Shown here: piece by piece, positions 8,008 to 15,883 of the stretch | Numbering within the stretch: the first letter of the stretch is position 1 | Layout of the letters: each line of letters begins with the position of its first letter | Assembly: GCA_030040625.1 (NCBI GenBank) | Contig: JASHTI010000091.1 | Span: forward strand, 1 to 21,077 | DNA from: Thermoplasmata archaeon | GTDB lineage: Archaea; Thermoplasmatota; Thermoplasmata; Lutacidiplasmatales; UBA184 | Reading direction: 5' to 3' | Length of the DNA: 21,077 bases | The notes under the pieces: model-generated | Databases searched by the model: none | Told to the model about the DNA's origin: nothing | What the model saw: only the letters and a program-made list of their open reading frames with translations | Program-made: the position numbers and the translations under genes

Positions 8008-9209
8008 CGCCGCAACCGGGGATCGAGCGCGTCGCGCAGCCCGTCGGAGAGGAGGTTCACGCTGATCGCGAACAGGAACAGCGCGATCCCGGGGAACAGC
8101 AGCTGCCACCACGGGATCACGCAGCCGGTCGCCGGCGTGTAGCACGAGTTCAGGAAGTCGCCCTGCAGGTCGGTCACGGCGGTCGCGGCGACCGAGCCCC
8201 ACTCAGGGAACGGCGTGGAGGGGAACAGCAGCGCGCCGAAGCCGAGGTAGACGAGCGTCCCGATGAGGAGCGGCACCGTCCCGACGTCCAGCGAGAACTG
8301 GATGAAGACCGGGTACACGCTGTTCGGGATGATGTGGTGCACCAGGGTCCGGCGCTTCGTCGAGCCGGAGGCGAACGAAGCCTCGACGTACTTCTGCTCG
8401 CGGACGACGAGCACCTGGCCGCGGACGACGCGCGCGTAGAACGGCCACCAGACGAGCGTGAAACCGAGGATCATCGCCGGGATCTTCACCTCGACGTCGC
8501 CGCCGGTGGAGCTCGGTAGATTGACCGCGAGGACCGCGACGACGACGATCACGAAGAGGATCGTCGGGATCGACAGGAAGATGTCGACGAACCGCATCAG
8601 AATGTCGTCGACCAGGCCGCCGTAGAAGCCCGCGACCGCGCCGATCAGCAGCCCGATCAGGGCCCCGAGCCCGACGATCGACACGGAGAAGAGGAGCGAC
8701 CAGTCGGCCCCGCGGGCCAGGAGGCCCGCGACGTCGTACATCGGCGTACGTGACGCCGAGGAGATCGAGAGGCCCCCCAACGGCAACGGTCCGGCCGAGA
8801 ACGGAGAGATCGTGGTCGTCGGGGCGACGATCGAGGGGAAGGAGATCCCGGCCCGGACGATGTCCGGGTACCACAGGTCCCCGCAGAAGTTCCCCGCGTT
8901 CGGCGGCGGGGTCACCTCGTAGGTGCAGACGATCGGGCCGGTCGTCGGGCAGACCTGCGTGTAGTTGCCGGGGTAGCCGGAGAGATTGTCGGCCGGCCCG
9001 TAGTCGGTGGCGCACCAGATCGGCGCGCTGGTCCACGGCAGGGGGAGCGCGATCGAGTACAGCGCGACCCCGCTGATCCCGAGGAGGATGCCGAGGCCGA
9101 TGATCGCGAGGGTGTTGCGTCGGAAGAAGTACCAGGTCCGCTGCATCTGCTCGAGCCGGGGCCGCGGGCGGCTCGGGCGGTGGTAGACCGGCGGCGGGAT
9201 CCCCGTCAC
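8004..9209 (-). CDS. dppC: Peptide ABC transporter permease, DppC type, with an enlarged outer loop
   Basis: This inner permease subunit has 401 aa, against about 280-300 for usual DppC. It opens with LEQMQRTWYFFRRNTLAIIGLGIL, the N-terminal helix typical of DppC. Between helix 1 (about 34-55) and helix 2 (about 170-190) lies an outer loop of about 110 residues, far longer than usual, with four cysteines (WCATDYG, QVCPTTG, IVCTYE, NFCGD). Helices 2-6 follow, with the ATPase-coupling EAA loop in EASFASGSTKRRTLVHHIIPN. A second outer loop before the last helix has two more cysteines (SCYTPATGC). No cysteine falls in a membrane or cytoplasmic segment. The start is GTG 9209, 6 nt after the dppB stop, with a good ribosome binding site. 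Confidence 0.93.
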   Translation of the reverse strand: MTGIPPPVYHRPSRPRPRLEQMQRTWYFFRRNTLAIIGLGILLGISGVALYSIALPLPWTSAPIWCATDYGPADNLSGYPGNYTQVCPTTGPIVCTYEVTPPPNAGNFCGDLWYPDIVRAGISFPSIVAPTTTISPFSAGPLPLGGLSISSASRTPMYDVAGLLARGADWSLLFSVSIVGLGALIGLLIGAVAGFYGGLVDDILMRFVDIFLSIPTILFVIVVVAVLAVNLPSSTGGDVEVKIPAMILGFTLVWWPFYARVVRGQVLVVREQKYVEASFASGSTKRRTLVHHIIPNSVYPVFIQFSLDVGTVPLLIGTLVYLGFGALLFPSTPFPEWGSVAATAVTDLQGDFLNSCYTPATGCVIPWWQLLFPGIALFLFAISVNLLSDGLRDALDPRLRR

Positions 9210-9213
9210 GTCC

Positions 9214-9222
9214 GATCACCCC
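9214..9222 (-). promoter_or_regulatory. Shine-Dalgarno site for dppC overlapping the dppB stop
   Basis: The minus strand reads GGGGTGATC, complementary to the archaeal 16S 3' end over GGTGATC, and ends 4 nt before GTG 9209. The dppB stop TGA lies inside it. It supports GTG 9209 as the dppC start and indicates reinitiation between the two permease genes. Confidence 0.7.
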
Positions 9223-10496
9223 AGCCGGACGCGCGGATCGAGGTAGGCGTAGGCGACATCGACCGCGAGGTTCGCGACGACGACGATGTAGGTGAAGAGC
9301 AGCGTCGAGCCGAAGATCACGCCGAAGTCGAGGCCCGGGTTCGGGTCGGCGGCGATGGCGAGCATCTCGCCGACCCCGTTCAGGTGGAAGACGTCCTCGA
9401 TGATCGGGAACCCGCTCAGGAAGAAGGCGAACGTGAGGCCGAGGACCGTGATCGTGACGTTCAGCGAGTTGCGGCCGGCGTGCCGGTTCACGACGACCGA
9501 CTCCGGGACGCCCCCGGCGCGGGCCGTGCGGACGAAGTCGAGGTTCATCACCTCGAGCATGCTGTTGCGCACGAAGCGGAGGAGGCCCGCGACCGTGCCG
9601 AAGGCGATCAGCAGCGCGGGGAGCAGGATGCGGAGCACCGAGTCCACGGCGAGCCAGCCGTTGCCGTGGAGCGCGGCGTCGATCGTGAGGAAACCGGTCG
9701 GCGTGGAGTGGATGCCGTTCGAGACCCAACCCGGGTACGTCCCGAGCGGGAGCGCCCCGTAACAGGTCGAGGTCGGCGGCAGCGAGAAGGTGAACTCCTC
9801 CGCCAGCGGCTCCCCGGTCGGGCACCAGGGGGTCTTGACGTAGAAGCCGGTGTGCGGCAGGAACAGTAAGATGACGCCGGCGACCATCAACGAGCCGAGC
9901 AGGAACGCCGGCAGCGCATAGCCCGAGAACGACAGCAGCCGTGACGCCTGGTCGATCGGTCGGTTCCGATGGACCGCGGAGGCGTTGCCCAGCGGGATCG
10001 CGATGACGAGGATGATCACGAGAGAAAGGAGCGCGAGCTCGAGCGTGTACGGCAGCTCCCACGCGATCGCCGTGGCGACCGGCTGCGCCTTGAGCTGCGG
10101 GAAATCGCCGGCGACCGTGCTGTAGTTCGAGACGGTACCCCAGTGGAACGTGAAGCTCCGGTAGACGTAGGTCGCCCACTGGACGACGATCGGCTTGTCG
10201 AGTCCGAGCTTCGCTTTGTACTCGGCGTACACCGGGTTCACGCAGGTCCCCGTCGGCGTGGTGTTGATCGGCGGCGAGATGCAGGTGCACGTGTCGCCGT
10301 GGACCGACTCCGGGTTCAGCGTCGAGCAGCTGCAGCTCGGGGCGTAGCCGCAGCGCTCCTTCGAGGTCGGGCTGCCGTAGTGCGAGACGAGCTGGTACGG
10401 TACCGGGAGCGCGGCGAAGAGGACGAAGGTGATCGTGATCACGCCGAGCAGGACGGGAATCAGTAGGAGGGCCCGCCGGGCGATGTACGTGACCAT
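9216..10496 (-). CDS. dppB: Peptide ABC transporter permease, DppB type, with a cysteine-rich outer loop
   Basis: This permease subunit is the first gene of the importer operon, with 426 aa against about 310-340 usually. Helix 1 is in ARRALLLIPVLLGVITITFVLF. The following outer loop contains an inserted Cys-rich segment with six cysteines (RCGYAPSCSC, DTCTC, GTCVN) before the conserved AKLGLDKPIVVQ region. Helices 2-3 are followed by another long outer loop with two cysteines (PWCPTG, STCYG). The coupling EAA loop is DFVRTARAGGVPESVVVNRH, and the C-terminus ends AYAYLDPRVRLG as in the family. All eight cysteines are predicted outside the membrane. ATG 10496 is chosen; GTG 10502, two codons earlier, is an alternative. 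A TATA box lies about 70 nt upstream. Confidence 0.94.
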   Translation of the reverse strand: MVTYIARRALLLIPVLLGVITITFVLFAALPVPYQLVSHYGSPTSKERCGYAPSCSCSTLNPESVHGDTCTCISPPINTTPTGTCVNPVYAEYKAKLGLDKPIVVQWATYVYRSFTFHWGTVSNYSTVAGDFPQLKAQPVATAIAWELPYTLELALLSLVIILVIAIPLGNASAVHRNRPIDQASRLLSFSGYALPAFLLGSLMVAGVILLFLPHTGFYVKTPWCPTGEPLAEEFTFSLPPTSTCYGALPLGTYPGWVSNGIHSTPTGFLTIDAALHGNGWLAVDSVLRILLPALLIAFGTVAGLLRFVRNSMLEVMNLDFVRTARAGGVPESVVVNRHAGRNSLNVTITVLGLTFAFFLSGFPIIEDVFHLNGVGEMLAIAADPNPGLDFGVIFGSTLLFTYIVVVANLAVDVAYAYLDPRVRLG

Positions 10497-10561
10497 CCGC
10501 ACGGCCCGACTCCCCGCGAGCGCCCGAACGCCGCGAGACGTCTACAAACAGGCGGGGGGCT

Positions 10562-10570
10562 CTATTTATG
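10562..10570 (-). promoter_or_regulatory. TATA box for the dppBCDF operon
   Basis: The minus strand reads CATAAATAG, flanked upstream by CCCC, and is a clear AT island in GC-rich DNA. It is about 70 nt before the dppB start and predicts a leader of about 40 nt. The 225-nt divergent gap (10503-10727) also holds the opposing promoter about 80 nt away. I found no convincing operator repeat between them. Confidence 0.65.
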
Positions 10571-10650
10571 GGGTGGGTCGGACGGGGCGGTGGCGTCGTC
10601 GTATCGCACGCGGCCTCGGATTTTTCTCCCCTTCCACCTCGAACGTAAGA

Positions 10651-10658
10651 GATAAAGG
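10651..10658 (+). promoter_or_regulatory. Candidate TATA box for the peptide-binding protein gene
   Basis: The plus strand reads GATAAAGG within a purine/AT-rich patch (AACGTAAGAGATAAAGG). It lies about 75 nt before ATG 10728 and predicts transcription from near 10680, with a leader of about 48 nt that contains GAGGT at 10719-10723, a weak ribosome binding site. Confidence 0.5.
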
Positions 10659-10727
10659 TCTCCGCCCGGCAGTACATTGGTCAAGGGCGGCCCCGAGGCC
10701 GCGCCCGGACTAGGTAACGAGGTCGGA

Positions 10728-13700
10728 ATGCAAGTGAAGCGGAACAGTTGGAACAAGGCGGTCCTTTCGGTCGCGCTGGTGACGATCATGGCCCTGGGCT
10801 CGCTCCAGGCGGGGGTCGCCTTTGCGAGCGGCCCCGCGGCCGCTCTGCCCGGAGCCGCGACGACCACCGCCGCGTCGGTCACGACCGCCGAGACCACGGC
10901 CGCCTCGGCGCCCGTCAGCACCGCCGCGCCGGCGACGACGGAACCCTCCGCGACCGGGACGGGACCGCACCCGGGCACGCTGGACGTCTACGAGCCCGTC
11001 CCCGGCGGCGCGACGACCGAGGACCCGGCCGTCGCCTACGATACCACCAGCTACGAAGTCATCCTCAATGTCTACCAGACCCTCGTGAACTACAACGGGA
11101 GCACGACCGCTTCGTTCGTGCCGACCCTCGCCACGTGCGTGCCGACCCAGGGGGACCAGTGCGCGCAGGACTACGGCGCCGGGTTCACCGGGGTCTTCAA
11201 CGCGACCGGCAAGAACTTCACCGGCACGAACGGGGCGCCGAAGTACTGGACGTTCGTCATCGATCCCCAGGCCCGCTTCTACGACCCCACGACCAAGGCG
11301 TCCTGGGGCGTCTACCCGACCGACGTGATGTTCTCCATCGCACGGACGCTCGGCTGGACGAACCTGCCCTACCCGGCGAAGACCGCCGGCTGGATCATCT
11401 CCCAGTCGCTGCTGCCCTACGGGAGCCCCACCTGGGACAACGGGCTCCACTACCCGTACAACAACACCCCCTCGCAGATCTACAGCTCGATGCTGATCAA
11501 CGACAGCGCCTACTGCCCGGCGAAGGCGATGAACGGCGTCGCCGGCCACGGCTGCATCACGTTCGTCGCCAACGGCACCGGCCAGTACTGGCCCGAGTTC
11601 CTCGACTTCGTCGCGGACAACCTCGGCGGGAGCGTCGTGCCGTGCGGCTGGTTCACCTACCAGGACGCGGGCCTCCCCGGCTGGAGCGGCACCGGCGCCG
11701 ACAAGGGCGACGGCTCCTGCAAGCTTCCGAACGGCGGCACCTCGACCGACAACAGCGCGTGGACGACGTACCTCGGCTCGCTCGCCCCGACCTCCTGGGA
11801 CTCCTTCGAGCTGCAGGTGGCGTCGTCCTACCCGGCCCCGCAGCCGAGCGTCCGCTGGCACATGGTCGGCTCGGGACCGTACTACGCCTCCGTGAACCCG
11901 GGCCTGAGCTACACCCTCGGGGCGAACCCGGACTACGCCCAACCCGTGGGTTGCTCGGGGGCCGGTGGACTCGCGAAGTACGTCGGCTACTGTGACCCGG
12001 CGCCGGGCAAGTACATCCCGAACGTTGACGTCATCTGGGAGACCGCGGAGGAGGGCGACAGCCTGGGGACCAATGCGATCCTCGCCGGGACGGCCGACTT
12101 CGCGGGGATCTACACGACGCAGACGAGCACCCTGCTCGGCTTCGTGAAGTCCGGTCTCTGGGACTACAGCCTGTTCCCGACGCTCAGCACCGGCTTCACG
12201 CCGATCAACCTCGGGATCGACTACAGCGCCTACAACGACACGTTCGCGGGCACCCCGCTCGAGGCGAACCCGATCCCCGAGACCGCGTTCAGCGACGTGG
12301 CGTTGCGGAACTTCTACGTCAATTCCTACCCGTACAAGACGATCCAGGACTCGATCAACACGGTCGACGGGATCCAGTACTCGTTCAACGCGGGCGGCCC
12401 GATCCCCTACGGCATGGGCAACTACTATCCGGGGAACGTCTCCTGGCCGTACCTGCGCGGGGACCCGTCCCCCGCGAACGTCACCACGCCCGGCAGCGCC
12501 GCGTGGTGGTGGAAGGAGCTGACGACCCTCGGCAGCCCGTACTACAACGCGACCCTGGTGGCGGACTGCACGTCCTCGAACCCGTGCACGTGGCCGATCG
12601 GCTACTTTGACGGGGAGCCGGCGAACCTGGCCGTCATCTCCGACTGGGCGGGCGAGATCCGCACGCTCAGCGGCGGAGCGCTCAGTCCCTGGCCGCTGTC
12701 GGAGTCGTTCACCCAGTTCCTGACGTCGCTCGTCGGCGCCTACGAGAGCCCGCTGGCCAGCGTCGTCGGCTTCGGCTGGGCGCCCGACTATCCGGACCCG
12801 ACCGATTACATGACGCCGATGGCCCAGCCGAACGGGGCCTACACCGGACCGGACACGTTCAGCCAGCAGCTGACCCTGCCCCAGTACGAGCAGAACACGA
12901 GCTGTGGGCACTACGGAACGACGTGGGCGAACCTGACCTACTGGGCGAAGCAGGCCCAGGACCCCGCGGCCGGCACGTTCACGGACGCCTGCCAGGGGGT
13001 CGCCTACGCGGTCGCCTCCGCCTGGATGGCGACCGCGGGCGCGACCTCCGCCGGCGCGCAGCGGATCCTCGAGTACAACCAGATCGAGCAGATCACCAAC
13101 GGCCTCGGGATGTACGTCTACAACGGCCAGACGAACGAGCTGACCGGTTTCGCGCCGTGGATCAAGGCCTCCTCGCTGAACACGAACCCGGTCATCGGGG
13201 GCGGCGGGGACCAGGTCTGGTTCCAGGTCGCCTACAACTCGGTCTACACGGTCACCGTCCAGGAGACCGGCCTTACCTCCGGCACGTCCTGGTCCGCCAC
13301 CGTCGGCACGCAGACGCTCAGCTCCACGACCAACTCGATCGTCTTCGCCGAGGAGCCGAACGGGACGTACAACTTCAGCGTCTCGTTCGAGGCCGGCCAC
13401 AGCGTGACCCCGTCCAACGGGACCCTGACGGTCGCGGGATCGGACGTCACCCAGTCGGTCACCTATGCGGCGTTCACCGGTCCGACCGCGGACGTCTACT
13501 TCAACGAGACCGGGCTCGTGACGGGCACGGCCTGGTCGGTGGTGGTTTGGGGCTTCGGAGCGATCTCCGGGGCGAACCCGAGTCTGGTCGTCGCCTTGCC
13601 GGCGACCGCCACGTACCACTACACCGCGCTGCTCGTGCTCGACTACACCCCGCCCCCGCCCGGCTCGTTCACCCTCGGCACGACGCCCCTCTCGGTCCTG

Positions 13701-14900
13701 ATCGTCTACGGGCCGTACGTCAACCCGACGTACGTCGTGACGTTCACCGAGACCGGGCTGCCCGTCGGCTCGAGCTGGTCGATGACCGTGGGGCCGCCGG
13801 CGACCGCCTACACGATCACGGCGAAGACCCCGTCGATCTCGTTCTACGAGACGAACGGCAGCTACCCGGTGAGCTTCGGTCTGCCGACCGGCTACGTCGG
13901 CCCCGCCCCGGACCCGTTGGTCGTCGTCAACGGCGCGGGCCTCAAGGTGGCGATCACCTGCGCGGCGACCGGCAGTGCCTTCAACGTCGCCTTCCCCGAG
14001 ACCGGCCTCACCACGGGGATCGCGTGGAACGTGACGATCGACAACCTGACCGTCAACGCCGCGACGAAGTCGCTGCTGTTCACCCTGCCGAACGGGCTCT
14101 ACAACTGGACGATCACGCCGCCGTCCGGCTGGGTCACGAAGGTCCTGGCCGGGAACGTGACGGTCAGAGGTAAGGCCGTCAGCCTTCCGGCAACGGTCTT
14201 CACGCAGTACACGTTCGCCGTGACGTTCAGCGAGCTCGGGTTGCCGTCCGGCCAGTACTGGGGCCTCTCGGTCCAGAACGGCACGGAGAAGGCGAAGTCG
14301 TACTCGACGGTGACCCCCGCCATCACGGTCGACCTGCCGAACGGCTCGTTCAACTACGAGGTCGGGGCCGTCCCGCACTACGGGACGTACGAGGCGATCG
14401 GATCGGGCGCTGTCAGCAACGGCGCCGTCTCCGTCGTGCTGGTCTTCGAGCCGACGTACACCGTGTCGTTCACCGCCTCGGGGCTCTCGAAGGGAGCGAC
14501 CTGGACGGTCAACTTCAACGGCCTGACGAAGAGCGGCGCCCAGGGGACCTCGATCAGCTTTGAGGCGCTCAACAACACCTGGACGTTCGCCGCGAGCGCG
14601 AGCGGCTACACCGCCTCGCCGGCGGCCGGCTCGGTCGTCGTCGCGGGGAAGAACGCGAGCGTAGCGATCTCGTTCGCGACCTCCAAGGTCGCGTGGAGCT
14701 ACCTCGGCACTCTCGCCTACGCCATCATCGGGGCCCTGGTGATCCTGACGATCATCGGCTTCGCCCTGGCGGCCCGCTACGCGGGCCGACGCCCCCCGGC
14801 GGCCCCACCGGCCGGCTGGAAGGAAGGGGCGAGCGGCTCTACGGAGGCGTCGTCGTCCACGAGCGGCGGCACGCCGCCCCCCGGCAACAAATCGACGTGA
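10728..14900 (+). CDS. Giant membrane-anchored peptide-binding protein with six C-terminal repeats
   Basis: This is an extracellular solute receptor of the SBP_bac_5 (peptide/nickel-binding) family, 1390 aa against about 500-600 usually. Residues 1-34 form a signal peptide (NKAVLSVALVTIMALGSLQAG core) without a lipobox cysteine. A Thr/Ala-rich linker (about 37-80) is probably glycosylated. The binding domain spans about 83-835: AYDTTSYEVILNVYQTLV (about 103-120) is the family opening, and GFGWAPDYPDPTDY (from 681) is its classic late motif. This domain has twelve cysteines in six close pairs. Six ~80-aa repeats follow, then a membrane helix (about 1325-1350) and a short Ser/Thr/Pro/Gly-rich tail. 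ATG 10728 is preferred to TTG 10677 because the signal peptide begins right after it. It is divergent from dppBCDF and is presumably its receptor; the substrate is inferred. Confidence 0.92.
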   Translation: MQVKRNSWNKAVLSVALVTIMALGSLQAGVAFASGPAAALPGAATTTAASVTTAETTAASAPVSTAAPATTEPSATGTGPHPGTLDVYEPVPGGATTEDPAVAYDTTSYEVILNVYQTLVNYNGSTTASFVPTLATCVPTQGDQCAQDYGAGFTGVFNATGKNFTGTNGAPKYWTFVIDPQARFYDPTTKASWGVYPTDVMFSIARTLGWTNLPYPAKTAGWIISQSLLPYGSPTWDNGLHYPYNNTPSQIYSSMLINDSAYCPAKAMNGVAGHGCITFVANGTGQYWPEFLDFVADNLGGSVVPCGWFTYQDAGLPGWSGTGADKGDGSCKLPNGGTSTDNSAWTTYLGSLAPTSWDSFELQVASSYPAPQPSVRWHMVGSGPYYASVNPGLSYTLGANPDYAQPVGCSGAGGLAKYVGYCDPAPGKYIPNVDVIWETAEEGDSLGTNAILAGTADFAGIYTTQTSTLLGFVKSGLWDYSLFPTLSTGFTPINLGIDYSAYNDTFAGTPLEANPIPETAFSDVALRNFYVNSYPYKTIQDSINTVDGIQYSFNAGGPIPYGMGNYYPGNVSWPYLRGDPSPANVTTPGSAAWWWKELTTLGSPYYNATLVADCTSSNPCTWPIGYFDGEPANLAVISDWAGEIRTLSGGALSPWPLSESFTQFLTSLVGAYESPLASVVGFGWAPDYPDPTDYMTPMAQPNGAYTGPDTFSQQLTLPQYEQNTSCGHYGTTWANLTYWAKQAQDPAAGTFTDACQGVAYAVASAWMATAGATSAGAQRILEYNQIEQITNGLGMYVYNGQTNELTGFAPWIKASSLNTNPVIGGGGDQVWFQVAYNSVYTVTVQETGLTSGTSWSATVGTQTLSSTTNSIVFAEEPNGTYNFSVSFEAGHSVTPSNGTLTVAGSDVTQSVTYAAFTGPTADVYFNETGLVTGTAWSVVVWGFGAISGANPSLVVALPATATYHYTALLVLDYTPPPPGSFTLGTTPLSVLIVYGPYVNPTYVVTFTETGLPVGSSWSMTVGPPATAYTITAKTPSISFYETNGSYPVSFGLPTGYVGPAPDPLVVVNGAGLKVAITCAATGSAFNVAFPETGLTTGIAWNVTIDNLTVNAATKSLLFTLPNGLYNWTITPPSGWVTKVLAGNVTVRGKAVSLPATVFTQYTFAVTFSELGLPSGQYWGLSVQNGTEKAKSYSTVTPAITVDLPNGSFNYEVGAVPHYGTYEAIGSGAVSNGAVSVVLVFEPTYTVSFTASGLSKGATWTVNFNGLTKSGAQGTSISFEALNNTWTFAASASGYTASPAAGSVVVAGKNASVAISFATSKVAWSYLGTLAYAIIGALVILTIIGFALAARYAGRRPPAAPPAGWKEGASGSTEASSSTSGGTPPPGNKST
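13245..14690 (+). repeat. Six tandem ~80-residue 'ETGL' repeats in the binding protein
   Basis: Repeat units begin at about 13245, 13491, 13731, 13980, 14214 and 14457, that is residues 840, 922, 1002, 1085, 1163 and 1244, with spacing of 78-83 residues. Each opens with a pattern like YxVxFxETGLxxGxxWxVxV, and most continue to a 'PNGTY' or 'ETNGSY' turn and end in a VxVxG strand pair. Examples are VQETGLTSGTSW, FTETGLPVGSSW and FSELGLPSGQYW. The pattern suggests immunoglobulin-like beta domains forming a stalk. Similar repeats occur in secreted proteins of Thermoplasmata and related acidophiles. Units are diverged at DNA level. Confidence 0.9.
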
Positions 14901-14911
14901 ACCCGGCCGGG

Positions 14912-14939
14912 CGGCCGCCGGCGCCCCCTCCGGCGGCCG
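14912..14939. terminator. Perfect 10-bp GC hairpin between convergent genes
   Basis: CGGCCGCCGG (14912-14921) and CCGGCGGCCG (14930-14939) are exact inverted repeats around an 8-base loop. They lie in the 45-nt gap between the converging ends of the binding-protein and pth2 genes. The position suggests a two-way terminator or a 3'-end stabiliser, but no T-tract follows on either strand, so archaeal termination is not assured. Confidence 0.4.
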
Positions 14940-14945
14940 TCCCGG

Positions 14946-15278
14946 TCACAGCAGGTCGAGCGCGCCCGTCACCGGATCGAGGACCGAGTCCGGGGCCGGC
15001 CCCAGCCCGAGGCAGGTGCGGGTGCCCGGCGGCACCTCGGTGAACCCCGCATCCTCGACCCAGACCGTTGGGATCCCCGCGGCCCGGGCGCGGCGCTCGA
15101 CCTCCTCGAGGTCCCGCAGCGTCGGGACGACGAGCGCGACCTTGCGCTGACCGCCGGCCCACCACAGTTCGAATTCGCGCGCCGCCCGCGCCTCGGCCTG
15201 GCGGGTGAGAAGGACGGAGGCGTGGGCGACCTGCACCGCGGCCTTGCCGGCGGTCAGCCGCAGTTCGCCGCGGACCAC
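14946..15278 (-). CDS. pth2: Peptidyl-tRNA hydrolase, Pth2 type
   Basis: This enzyme releases stalled peptides from tRNA so the tRNA can be reused. The annotated product is 110 aa; Pth2 is usually about 115-120. The GKAAVQVAHAS segment (11-21) carries the family's catalytic His (about H19). WVEDAGFTEVPPGTRTCLGLGP (73-94) is the classic substrate-binding region and the C-terminus ends DPVTGALDLL. Homologues begin with a beta-strand such as 'KxVIVVR'. Here the matching codons (K-L-V-V-V-V-R) run upstream of GTG 15278, but there is no ATG, GTG or TTG start before it in frame, so either a shortened N-terminus or a rare CTG start (15287) is used. It follows the DUF1616-like gene by 40 nt and probably shares the srp54 transcript. 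Confidence 0.9.
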   Translation of the reverse strand: MVRGELRLTAGKAAVQVAHASVLLTRQAEARAAREFELWWAGGQRKVALVVPTLRDLEEVERRARAAGIPTVWVEDAGFTEVPPGTRTCLGLGPAPDSVLDPVTGALDLL

Positions 15279-15318
15279 GACGACCAGCTTGAGGCTCCCG
15301 CTCGACCCCGGCCGCCGC

Positions 15319-15864
15319 TTAGCGCTCGTACTCGGCCTCCCGCTGCTGCTGGAGCTGACGCTCCTCGGCGTCGATCGCAGCCCGGCGGCTCTTCAGCTCT
15401 GCGGCCGCCTCGGGGTCGGCGGTCCCGCGCCGCCCCTGCTCCCGCGCGAGCGCCGCCCGGGCGCGCTGGAGCCCGCCGAGCCGCTCGCTCAGCTCCCAGG
15501 CCCCCTCTTCGCCGGTGTCGTCGCGAACAGGAGGCGCCCGAGGCGCCCCCCGGGCGTAGGCGCCCTGCAGGAGCCCGGCCACGAACGCGACCAGGGCGAT
15601 GGCCGCGAGGGCCGCCTCGAGTACCGGATCGCTCCAGCTCGCGCTGAAGCCTCCGGGGGCCGCGGACAGGAGCAGGTAGCCGACGAGCACGGTCAGCACC
15701 ACGCTGAGCACGAGGGCGAGCGTCGCGAGCTCGACGGCCCAACGTACCCCGCCGGCTCCTCGGACCCGGCGCTCCGGGAACAGGGCCTTCGCGACCGCGA
15801 AGCCCGGCACGACGAAGATCAGCAGCCCCCCGGCCACCGCCTCGCCGACGGTGAGCGGACCCAT
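15319..15864 (-). CDS. Small membrane protein with DUF1616-like N-terminus and charged coiled-coil tail
   Basis: The product is 181 aa. Three membrane segments are visible at about 8-28, 46-68 and 82-103. The first runs into VVPGFAVAKALFPERR, which resembles the opening of archaeal DUF1616 membrane proteins ('xLPGYxLxxALFPRR'); that resemblance is by eye and needs a profile search. The C-terminal half (about 118-181) is highly charged, with ERLGGLQRARAALAREQ and AEERQLQQQREAEYER, and is likely a cytoplasmic coiled coil. Function is unknown. ATG 15864 is supported by a ribosome binding site, and it lies 12 nt after the srp54 stop, so it is probably made with SRP54. A link to membrane-protein insertion is conceivable from position only. 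Confidence 0.8.
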   Translation of the reverse strand: MGPLTVGEAVAGGLLIFVVPGFAVAKALFPERRVRGAGGVRWAVELATLALVLSVVLTVLVGYLLLSAAPGGFSASWSDPVLEAALAAIALVAFVAGLLQGAYARGAPRAPPVRDDTGEEGAWELSERLGGLQRARAALAREQGRRGTADPEAAAELKSRRAAIDAEERQLQQQREAEYER

Positions 15865-15874
15865 CCTACCGCCC

Positions 15875-15883
15875 GATCACTCC
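15875..15883 (-). promoter_or_regulatory. Shine-Dalgarno site for the DUF1616-like gene
   Basis: The minus strand reads GGAGTGATC, one base short of the consensus GGAGGTGATC, and ends 10 nt before ATG 15864. As at dppC, the upstream gene's TGA stop is inside the site, indicating coupled translation with srp54. Confidence 0.6.

Noticed and set aside
8203..10677. An 824-codon minus-strand frame spanning the permease genes
   Set aside because: It reads the same strand in a different frame and gives Arg/Pro-rich nonsense; the true frames give membrane helices and the EAA loops.
10677..10727. TTG 10677 as the start of the peptide-binding protein
   Set aside because: It would put 17 Gly/Pro-rich residues ahead of an otherwise normal signal peptide. 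ATG 10728 starts the basic-then-hydrophobic pattern directly.
10710..14378. A 1222-codon open frame on the minus strand opposite the peptide-binding protein
   Set aside because: It is Arg/Gly/Asp/Val-rich low-complexity translation with no domain. It arises because GC-rich third positions remove stop codons on the opposite strand. The plus-strand frame has a signal peptide, binding motifs and repeats.
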